A DNA stretch of 5,454 nucleotides, from positions 1 to 5,454 of the forward strand of contig JAKPIL010000190.1 of assembly GCA_029549845.1 (NCBI GenBank). Reading direction: 5' to 3'. The position numbers and the translations under genes are program-made. The notes under the pieces are model-generated. The model searched no databases and was not told where the DNA came from. It saw only the letters and a program-made list of their open reading frames with translations. The DNA is from a bacterium. GTDB lineage: Bacteria; Patescibacteriota; Saccharimonadia; Saccharimonadales; UBA4665. This document shows positions 1-4,665 of the stretch, in pieces. Position 1 is the stretch's first letter, and each line of letters begins with the position of its first letter.

Positions 1-1443
1 ACCTTGGCCAGCCTTTGCCTTTTTGACTTGTGGCAGCCATTCGTCAGCATTCAGGCCACTGTTGGTAAGGAGAATGCGGAATGGTTGCTCCAGCGCCTTC
101 ACCAGGAGTGCACGGCCAGCCGAAACAGCAGTGTCGTCATCGTCAGTTGAAACAGCTGCAGAAAGGTTTATGAGCGTCACGCCACCACCAGGGACAATTC
201 CCTCAGAGAGCGCTGCCTTTACGGCAGCTACAGCGTCGTCGACGCGGTATTTCTTTTCCTCTATCTCGGTCTCGGTCGCACCACCAACTTTAATGACCGC
301 CACGCGGCCACTCAGCGCCGCAAAGCGCTTCTGGTAGTTCTCGCGGTCGTATTCGCTGCTAGCAGCATCGGCCTGAGCGGCAATTTGCGTCATGCGTGCA
401 TTGACATCAGCCACGCTGCCCGCACCTTCTATAATGGTTGTTTCGTCCTTGCCGACGATAACCTTGCGCGCCGTACCAACCACATCTAGCTCCACATTCT
501 CAAATGTCATGCCCCGGTCTTCGGTAATCACCTGTGCCCCAGTTAGAATGGCGATGTCCTCGAGCATTTCCTTGCGCTTGTCACCAAACGCCGGCGCCTT
601 TATGGCCACGGTGTTAAACACACCCTTCAGACGGTTCAGAACCAGTGTGCCGAGCGCTTCGCCTTCTACGTCTTCACAGATGAGCACCAGGTCTTTTTTG
701 CCCGCTTGCGCGAGTTTTTCAAGCAGTGGCAGAAACTCTTGCACACTCGTAACTTTTTTATCGGTAATCACAACAGCTGGCTTGTTGTACACGGCTTCCA
801 TGCGCCCGGTGTCGGTTACCATGTACGGGCTCACAAAGCCACGGTCAAAGGTAAAGCCTTCCACCACTTCGCTTTCAAGGCCAAGCCCCTGCCCCTGTTC
901 TACCGTCACCACGCCGTCGCGGCCAACTTTGTCCATCACGTCGGCTATAAGATCGCCGATGACGCTATCGCCGGCAGAAATCGTAGCCACTTCTGCTACG
1001 CGCTTTTTGTTCCCCTGTATATCTTCACTCATACCCTCGAGCTTGGCGATAACTTCGTGTGCCGCTGCCTCAAGCCCCTTACGAAGGAGCATGGGGTTGT
1101 GCCCGGCCGCAATCAGCTTATTTGCCTCGTTCAAGATGTGGTAGGTCAGCACGGTCACGGTGGTGGTGCCATCGCCCGCCACGTCATTCATCTTGTTTGC
1201 AGCTTGCTTGATGAGTTCTGCGCCTACTTTGTAGCCCAACGTTTCGTCATCAGCATCGGCTATATCTACGCCCTTTGCCACCGTCACACCGTCGTGCGTT
1301 ACGGTCGGTGCGCCGTAGCTCTTACTTATAACCACGTTGCGCCCCTTGGGGCCCATGGTGGTTTTCACTGCATTGTATAAAATCTCTGCGCCAGCCAGCA
1401 CTCGCCGCCGCGCCTCGTCATCGTAAAAAACCTTTTTCGCCAT
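1..1443 (-). CDS. groL: GroEL 60-kDa chaperonin, 3' end cut by window edge
   Basis: Cytoplasmic ATP-driven chaperonin that folds proteins inside a double ring capped by GroES. The frame gives 481 uninterrupted codons from ATG at 1443 and leaves the window still open; about 60 C-terminal residues should be missing compared with the usual ~540. Visible landmarks: MAKKV start, TTMGPKGRNVV (28-38) and THDGVTVA (49-56) of the ATP site, NDVAGDGTTT (86-95) with the catalytic-site Asp, apical-domain EGEALGTLVLN, KAPAFGDKRK, then EYDRENYQKR, VAVIKVGGATE and EGIVPGGG of the second equatorial half. Between the THDG and GDGTTT motifs it is five residues longer than the E. coli protein. It follows groES by 95 bp and should share its CIRCE-controlled promoter. 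The start is fixed by the canonical N-terminus and a Shine-Dalgarno at 1454-1460. The motifs cover the whole protein, so the identification is essentially certain. Confidence 0.98.
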   Translation of the reverse strand, partial: MAKKVFYDDEARRRVLAGAEILYNAVKTTMGPKGRNVVISKSYGAPTVTHDGVTVAKGVDIADADDETLGYKVGAELIKQAANKMNDVAGDGTTTVTVLTYHILNEANKLIAAGHNPMLLRKGLEAAAHEVIAKLEGMSEDIQGNKKRVAEVATISAGDSVIGDLIADVMDKVGRDGVVTVEQGQGLGLESEVVEGFTFDRGFVSPYMVTDTGRMEAVYNKPAVVITDKKVTSVQEFLPLLEKLAQAGKKDLVLICEDVEGEALGTLVLNRLKGVFNTVAIKAPAFGDKRKEMLEDIAILTGAQVITEDRGMTFENVELDVVGTARKVIVGKDETTIIEGAGSVADVNARMTQIAAQADAASSEYDRENYQKRFAALSGRVAVIKVGGATETEIEEKKYRVDDAVAAVKAALSEGIVPGGGVTLINLSAAVSTDDDDTAVSAGRALLVKALEQPFRILLTNSGLNADEWLPQVKKAKAGQG

Positions 1444-1453
1444 GCAATCAGTT

Positions 1454-1460
1454 CTCCTTT
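1454..1460 (-). promoter_or_regulatory. Shine-Dalgarno site of groEL
   Basis: AAAGGAG read on the minus strand lies 10 nt before the groEL ATG, slightly further than ideal. It supports the ATG at 1443. It also shows that this genome uses Shine-Dalgarno initiation for some genes, unlike the three plus-strand genes of this window. Confidence 0.8.
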
Positions 1461-1490
1461 ATCAGTTTACTGTTTTCGTTACGTTTTCAT

Positions 1491-1524
1491 TTTTCGGTTT
1501 TCAATGTAAACGGCAAACCGAAAA
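1491..1524. repeat. 10-bp perfect inverted repeat in the groES-groEL gap
   Basis: TTTTCGGTTT (1491-1500) and AAACCGAAAA (1515-1524) are perfect inverted copies around a 14-nt loop. In the operon mRNA they could fold into a hairpin between the groES stop and the groEL ribosome binding site. No U-run follows on either strand, so it does not look like an intrinsic terminator. It could be an mRNA processing or stability element, or a chance result of the T-rich spacer, where GTTTTC recurs several times. Confidence 0.5.
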
Positions 1525-1538
1525 CCGTGAACAGTCGG

Positions 1539-1808
1539 CTACGATTTTACCGTAGCCAGTACGTCTTCCTCTTTTACGAGTAGGTAGGTTTCTTTTTCGA
1601 CTTTTACTTCGGTCTGGCTGTAACTTTTGTACACAATCCTGTCGCCAACCTTTACGCTATTCACACCTGCCGCCACGGCGACCACCTTGGCAACACTCGG
1701 TTTTTCCTGCGCGCCACCAGGTATGTATAGCCCGCTCGCGGTCTTGTTAGCTGCTTCTTCGGTCTGGGCCACTATATAATCAGCCATCGGTTGTAACGGT
1801 ACACTCAT
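1539..1808 (-). CDS. groS: GroES co-chaperonin (short form, 89 aa)
   Basis: Ten-kDa lid of the GroEL chamber; seven subunits close the folding cavity in the cytoplasm. The 89-residue product has the GroES layout: an N-terminal strand with PMADYIVAQ (7-15), a mobile loop (about 16-36) with the GroEL-contacting hydrophobic triplet as LYI (27-29) in place of E. coli IVL, then VAKVVAVAAG, KVGDRIVYKSYS (53-64) and the C-terminal VKEEDVLATV (78-87). The roof hairpin between AVAAG and KVGD is about nine residues shorter than in E. coli GroES (97 aa). The start is supported by a strong Shine-Dalgarno (AAAGGAGGAA). It is the first gene of the CIRCE-controlled operon, with groEL 95 bp downstream. The stop is TAG. 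Confidence 0.96.
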   Translation of the reverse strand: MSVPLQPMADYIVAQTEEAANKTASGLYIPGGAQEKPSVAKVVAVAAGVNSVKVGDRIVYKSYSQTEVKVEKETYLLVKEEDVLATVKS

Positions 1809-1810
1809 GC

Positions 1811-1820
1811 TTCCTCCTTT
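1811..1820 (-). promoter_or_regulatory. Strong Shine-Dalgarno site of groES
   Basis: AAAGGAGGAA on the minus strand sits directly upstream of the groES ATG (1806-1808). The GGAGG core has good spacing and decides the start codon. Confidence 0.9.
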
Positions 1821-1942
1821 TTACGTTGCCATCCCTGAGAAACGGGAATCTAGTCATAAAATTCGTCGCCTTCGCGACATATCTTCCCCTCTTATCTCTT
1901 GACTCATGTCTCATGATTCTTGAGCCGGAGGCGAAGTAAGCG

Positions 1943-1969
1943 TTAGCACTTCTCGCAAACGAGTGCCAA
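1943..1969. promoter_or_regulatory. CIRCE operator (HrcA binding site)
   Basis: TTAGCACTT, a 9-nt spacer and GAGTGCCAA match the CIRCE consensus (TTAGCACTC-N9-GAGTGCTAA) at 16 of 18 arm positions with the exact spacer length. It lies just downstream of the predicted transcription start, as expected for HrcA repression of groES-groEL. HrcA itself is not in the window. Confidence 0.93.
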
Positions 1970-1973
1970 CGCA

Positions 1974-1982
1974 TTAGCACTC
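1974..1982. promoter_or_regulatory. Extra CIRCE half-site next to the -10 box
   Basis: A perfect half-site TTAGCACTC lies 4 bp beyond the second CIRCE arm and directly abuts the -10 hexamer. With the arm at 1961-1969 it forms a second inverted pair (8 of 9 positions) with a 4-bp gap. It begins 31 bp from the first arm, about three helical turns. It may extend the operator over the transcription start or be a remnant of an older one. Confidence 0.65.
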
Positions 1983-2011
1983 ACTATACCCGACTGCCAA
2001 AAACCGGTCAA
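1983..2011 (-). promoter_or_regulatory. Sigma70-type promoter of groES-groEL
   Basis: Read on the minus strand: TTGACC (2011-2006), a 17-bp spacer, and TATAGT (1988-1983). Ten of twelve hexamer positions match consensus with ideal spacing. Transcription should begin near 1976, with the CIRCE immediately downstream. Confidence 0.88.
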
Positions 2012-2046
2012 GCCCAAGGTGCTCTTTCATATTGATTAAAATACTA

Positions 2047-2075
2047 TAGACAATTAGACTATTTTATGCTACTGT
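2047..2075 (+). promoter_or_regulatory. Possible promoter of the small plus-strand gene
   Basis: TAGACA (2047-2052, one mismatch to the -35 consensus), a 17-bp spacer, then TACTGT (2070-2075) preceded by an extended -10 TG (2067-2068). The -10 ends 7 nt before the ATG at 2083, which would make the mRNA almost leaderless. A competing element, TG-T-TATACA ending at 2081, would place the start inside the gene. The -10 matches only three consensus positions, so this is tentative. Confidence 0.4.
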
Positions 2076-2082
2076 TATACAC

Positions 2083-2394
2083 ATGTCTCCAGAAACAAAA
2101 ACACCCGTATTCATCTCTGTCAGCACCGGCTTTGGGAGGCACACTCCTTCTTTCCCTGATGTGGTAGATATGGAATCTAAGACAATTAGACAAGCACACG
2201 ATCTTGCTACTAGGCCCGTGCCGACATCTGTAGGCCAGAACGAAGCAGGACCAGAGCCAACAACGAGCAAAAATGGGGAGGTCATCACCTACAAATTCGA
2301 CCCACGAGTAATCCAAAAAGCCCTAAAGCTTTGTGGAAATGATAGAAGCAAATTAGTATACGGCACCGACGGCTCGATACTCGTAAAAAATTAG
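2083..2394 (+). CDS. Small hypothetical protein (103 aa)
   Basis: I do not recognise the family. The first ~65 residues are Pro/Thr/Ser-rich and look flexible. The last ~37 look folded: a helix-like FDPRVIQKALKLCGNDRSKL (72-91), followed by YGTDGSILVKN at the very C-terminus. It has no signal peptide or membrane segment. ATG 2083 is the first possible start, since an in-frame TAG lies at 2047-2049. No Shine-Dalgarno precedes it, and the leader would be very short if the promoter at 2047-2075 is right. The gene diverges from groES and ends 49 bp before the amidinotransferase-like gene, which has its own promoter. Two overlapping minus-strand frames exist (2059-2316, 2064-2288). The plus frame is preferred because it fills the interval between neighbours and has a plausible C-terminal domain. 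Confidence 0.65.
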   Translation: MSPETKTPVFISVSTGFGRHTPSFPDVVDMESKTIRQAHDLATRPVPTSVGQNEAGPEPTTSKNGEVITYKFDPRVIQKALKLCGNDRSKLVYGTDGSILVKN

Positions 2395-2428
2395 CCCGCA
2401 ATTAAGAAAATTAACTGGATCAGGCATC

Positions 2429-2437
2429 TGGTATACT
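2429..2437 (+). promoter_or_regulatory. Extended -10 promoter of the amidinotransferase-like gene
   Basis: TG at 2429-2430, one base, then TATACT (2432-2437), five of six consensus positions. The -35 region is only AT-rich, which an extended -10 tolerates. The hexamer ends 6 nt before ATG 2444, so the transcript should start at or beside the start codon. Confidence 0.7.
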
Positions 2438-2443
2438 GCACTA

Positions 2444-3331
2444 ATGCAACCCCTTATGAACACAACCGTTCTGATGAGTGGGGCCGAGTATTTTGATGAT
2501 GGCCAGGCCATAAACCCATTTATGGGCGGCACAAAGGACGTCGATATATCGGTTGCTACCGCCGAGCACGCCTTGCTGAAGCGCACGCTTGAGAGCCTTG
2601 GCGTTACCGTCATCACCACACCAGCACCTCTAGACCTGCAGGATGGCGTGTACACGGCCAACTGGGCGCTCGTACGCAGAGACAAGGCAGTCCTTTCTAG
2701 CCTCCCTCCATCACGGCAAGGCGAACAGCCCTACGCGGAGCAAGCCCTCGCAAAACTCGGCAAAACCACCTACACCGTTCCGGCTGGCCTGAAATTCAGC
2801 GGCCAAGGCGATGCCCTGCCCTGCGGCAATTACCTCTTTTGCGGGAGCGGCTACCGTACCGACATGGCGGTGCACGGCTTTCTCGCAGAAACGCTCGGCT
2901 ACGATGTTATAAGCTTGCAAACCATCCCCCAGCTCGATGCCCGGGGCGCACCAATGGTCAATGCCATCTCTGGCTGGGCAGATAGCTACTTTTACGACCT
3001 CGATCTTGCCCTCGCCGTTCTCAAACCCCCAACAGCCGGGCAAAAAGGCCTCATTGCCTGGTGCCCCGATGCATTTTTGCCAGAAAGCCAGGAAAAGCTC
3101 CGCACGTTTGACGGGGTAGAGAAAATAGAAGTCAGCTTCACCGAGGCCAAAGACGCCTTTGCCTGCAACCTTGTCAGCACCGGCTCCACCGTGGTCATGA
3201 GCGCGCAGGCACCAGAGTTTCGCAAAGCAGTCGAGTCTCACGGCCTGCAGACCATACCGCTCGCCATGCCCGAGCTTGCCAAAGGAGGTGGTTTCATCCG
3301 CTGCACCACCCTCACCCTTGACAATATGTAG
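2444..3331 (+). CDS. Amidinotransferase/dimethylargininase-fold protein with altered active site
   Basis: A 295-residue protein of the guanidino-group modifying superfamily (DDAH, arginine deiminase, amidinotransferase; five-bladed propeller). Landmarks in family order: LMSGAEYF and INPFM (10-27), VYTANWALV (69-77), a GQGDAL loop (120-125), YRTDMAVHGFLAETLG (137-152), YDLDLALAVL (184-193), FACNLVSTGS (239-248), and the C-terminal GGGFIRCTTLTL (281-292), which supplies the nucleophile Cys287. Two usual catalytic positions differ. The family's YHLD histidine is Asp185, and the Glu of the FEGxGD loop is Ser119. An insertion of roughly 20 residues (about 163-183) precedes the former. The substrate is unknown; it may be a changed or inactive enzyme. 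Met5 is an alternative start, but no Shine-Dalgarno precedes either. The hydrolase gene follows after 21 bp. Stop is TAG. Confidence 0.85.
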   Translation: MQPLMNTTVLMSGAEYFDDGQAINPFMGGTKDVDISVATAEHALLKRTLESLGVTVITTPAPLDLQDGVYTANWALVRRDKAVLSSLPPSRQGEQPYAEQALAKLGKTTYTVPAGLKFSGQGDALPCGNYLFCGSGYRTDMAVHGFLAETLGYDVISLQTIPQLDARGAPMVNAISGWADSYFYDLDLALAVLKPPTAGQKGLIAWCPDAFLPESQEKLRTFDGVEKIEVSFTEAKDAFACNLVSTGSTVVMSAQAPEFRKAVESHGLQTIPLAMPELAKGGGFIRCTTLTLDNM

Positions 3332-3346
3332 TTTTCCTACTTTAAT
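3318..3346 (+). promoter_or_regulatory. Near-consensus promoter for a leaderless hydrolase mRNA
   Basis: TTGACA (3318-3323, perfect), exactly 17 bp, then TTTAAT (3341-3346, five of six). The -35 lies inside the last codons of the upstream gene and the -10 lies in the 21-bp gap. It ends 6 nt before ATG 3353, so transcription should start at about the first base of the codon. An in-frame TAG overlaps and follows the -10 (3347-3349), ruling out any earlier start. Confidence 0.8.
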
Positions 3347-3352
3347 TAGTCC

Positions 3353-4576
3353 ATGACCTCCTCTGAAGCGTCTTCTCAGTCGTTTCCCTGTGCGCCACCA
3401 CTTGAGGACTCTTTTTTGCCGCGGCGCCCTTTGCCCGAAAAGCTCCAGTCCGTAGCCAAGCGGGCGGGCACCATCGCAGTCATAGCAAGTTCAATAGTAA
3501 GCGCATTCTTCCGGGTAGACAGTGCGGCCAATCCCGTGTGGGAAGCAGGTCTTGGGCGTCCAGGCACAAGCATCGAACATATAGTCAACGAAACGCTGCC
3601 GAGCGATACCCTCATTACCATTGCCACGACCCCGGGGTTTAACGCAAATTATGATGATATGGCCAAAGCAATCAAAGGCATCGCGCAGGACTATAACGCT
3701 CGGCTCATATTCGCCCGCAACGGAAACAAACACGTAGAAGCCAAGACTATTGCGCAAAGTATCTTCGAAGATATGCCCAAACCACACAGAAGTCGCTTCG
3801 GCGAGAACGTTCAGGACAGCATCCTCATACTAGATGGCCACAGTATGGGAGGCAAGACGGCGCTCCTTGCAGCAGCCTGGCTCACAGAAAATCATCCAGA
3901 CGTAAAACTTGCCGTAGTCCTTGACTCTACCCCAAACAGTACCGCTGATGTAGAAGGTTTTTTTGCACAAAGCGTCGTAAAAGGCCTAAGCGTCGCAGCT
4001 CCTCGCAGCAATAACACACGCCCAAACATCACCATCGGACCTGGAACTCGCTTCATCGCAGAGTCAATGACTAGACTCTTTAAAGAGCCTGCGCGAATGT
4101 TCACAGACAAAACTTTTGTCCTCCAAACCCTCGCAGACAAATACCATAACCTTGGCGCAAACCAAGAGGCTCTTGGCAATAGCGCCCTCGCAGCCGAAGC
4201 CGACATTATCAACACCCTCATTCCTCGTGAAGCTATCGCGCTACTCATGCAGGCAAAAGTACCTATCATTAGGCTGTCTCCCGACCAAGATACCACCGTA
4301 AATAACGAGTCCTCAGTTGCAGCCTTCGAGGCGGAATTTGGAAAGAACTTCTGTAATCTTCCCGTATATGGTGCTACTCATGGTAGCCCAAATGAACAAA
4401 ATAGCCATGCTGCATATATGAAGCGCTGGGACCAAATACTCAGTACAATTCTAGGCATCGCACCACGGTCTCATTTATCAAACAGCTCTGTCGGCCGAAT
4501 CCTCATTCCTGCCGCGCCCAGCGCTATCGACGAGACGGTGGCCAGCAAACCCTTAGCACAAAAATGCACCCCCTAA
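3353..4576 (+). CDS. Membrane-anchored alpha/beta hydrolase (serine hydrolase)
   Basis: A 407-residue protein with an alpha/beta-hydrolase core. Residues 1-37 are Pro/Ser-rich with basic residues at the end. Residues 38-53 form one hydrophobic segment (AGTIAVIASSIVSAFF), likely an uncleaved signal-anchor with the enzyme domain outside. The core shows TTPGFNANY (92-100), probably the oxyanion strand-loop; the nucleophile elbow ILDGHSMGGKTAL (159-171) with Ser164; a long helical cap-like stretch (about 195-300); VPIIRLSPDQDTTV (303-316) with Asp311 or Asp313 as the acid; and YGATHGSPN (339-347) with His343 as the likely base (His352 is an alternative). The substrate cannot be read from sequence; lipase, esterase or peptidase activity are all possible. 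ATG 3353 is the first start after an in-frame TAG. No Shine-Dalgarno is present. It follows the amidinotransferase-like gene by 21 bp but has its own strong promoter; partial co-transcription is possible. Stop is TAA. Confidence 0.87.
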   Translation: MTSSEASSQSFPCAPPLEDSFLPRRPLPEKLQSVAKRAGTIAVIASSIVSAFFRVDSAANPVWEAGLGRPGTSIEHIVNETLPSDTLITIATTPGFNANYDDMAKAIKGIAQDYNARLIFARNGNKHVEAKTIAQSIFEDMPKPHRSRFGENVQDSILILDGHSMGGKTALLAAAWLTENHPDVKLAVVLDSTPNSTADVEGFFAQSVVKGLSVAAPRSNNTRPNITIGPGTRFIAESMTRLFKEPARMFTDKTFVLQTLADKYHNLGANQEALGNSALAAEADIINTLIPREAIALLMQAKVPIIRLSPDQDTTVNNESSVAAFEAEFGKNFCNLPVYGATHGSPNEQNSHAAYMKRWDQILSTILGIAPRSHLSNSSVGRILIPAAPSAIDETVASKPLAQKCTP

Positions 4577-4581
4577 CCACG

Positions 4582-4599
4582 CTTTGAACTAGTTCAAAG
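4582..4599. repeat. Perfect 18-bp palindrome after the hydrolase gene
   Basis: CTTTGAACTAGTTCAAAG reads the same on both strands and starts 6 nt after the hydrolase stop. As RNA it gives a 7-bp stem with a CUAG loop. Its right half is shared with the second inverted repeat. No U-run follows on either strand, so an intrinsic terminator is not evident. A dimeric-protein binding site or an mRNA 3'-end stem is possible. Confidence 0.75.
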
Positions 4600-4613
4600 G
4601 ACAGTCCTTTGAA
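4593..4613. repeat. Overlapping 9-bp inverted repeat in the convergent gap
   Basis: TTCAAAGGA (4593-4601) and TCCTTTGAA (4605-4613) are perfect inverted copies around CAG. The left arm overlaps the right half of the 18-bp palindrome, so the two stems are mutually exclusive in RNA. It lies between convergent genes, where a bidirectional 3'-end structure would be expected, but it lacks flanking T-runs. Confidence 0.7.
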
Positions 4614-4665
4614 GATTAGTTGAAAAGTTATCGTTTACACCGTGGGGGCGTTGTGTTTCTTACAC

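Larger units (their letters stand above)
1809..1975 (-). other. Long 5' leader of the groES-groEL mRNA
   Basis: If transcription starts about 7 nt after the -10 hexamer (near 1976), the leader is about 167 nt, unusually long for so compact a genome. It contains the CIRCE, a small GC hairpin (GTCGC/GCGAC, 1865-1869 with 1874-1878), a weaker TCCC/GGGA pairing (1832-1835 with 1844-1847), and then the groES Shine-Dalgarno. A 66-codon minus-strand frame crosses it (1780-1980). That frame overlaps the operator and the groES start and has no recognisable sequence, so I treat the region as untranslated. Confidence 0.5.

Noticed and set aside
392..1380. Long plus-strand open frames antisense to groEL (250 and 224 codons)
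   Set aside because: They lie entirely inside an unmistakable groEL coding sequence, have low-complexity Ser/Thr- or His-rich translations and no family motifs. They are by-products of groEL codon use.
1900..1925. CATG/TCTTGA short repeats in the groES leader
   Set aside because: The copies are only 4-6 bp with no consistent spacing; not more than chance.
1780..1980. 66-codon minus-strand frame upstream of groES
   Set aside because: It overlaps the CIRCE operator and the groES start and Shine-Dalgarno, and its translation is Arg-rich with no recognisable pattern.
2048..2191. 12-bp direct repeat AGACAATTAGAC at 2048-2059 and 2180-2191
   Set aside because: About one 12-mer match is expected by chance in a window of this size. 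One copy is inside a coding frame, and there is no third copy or symmetry.
2059..2316. Minus-strand frames (85 and 74 codons) opposite the small hypothetical gene
   Set aside because: Their translations are Cys/Trp-rich and shadow-like. They would run into the plus-strand promoter region, while the plus-strand frame has a plausible C-terminal domain.
4582..4665. Intrinsic terminator between the hydrolase gene and murE
   Set aside because: The stems are present, but neither strand has a T-run directly after them, so only inverted repeats are annotated.
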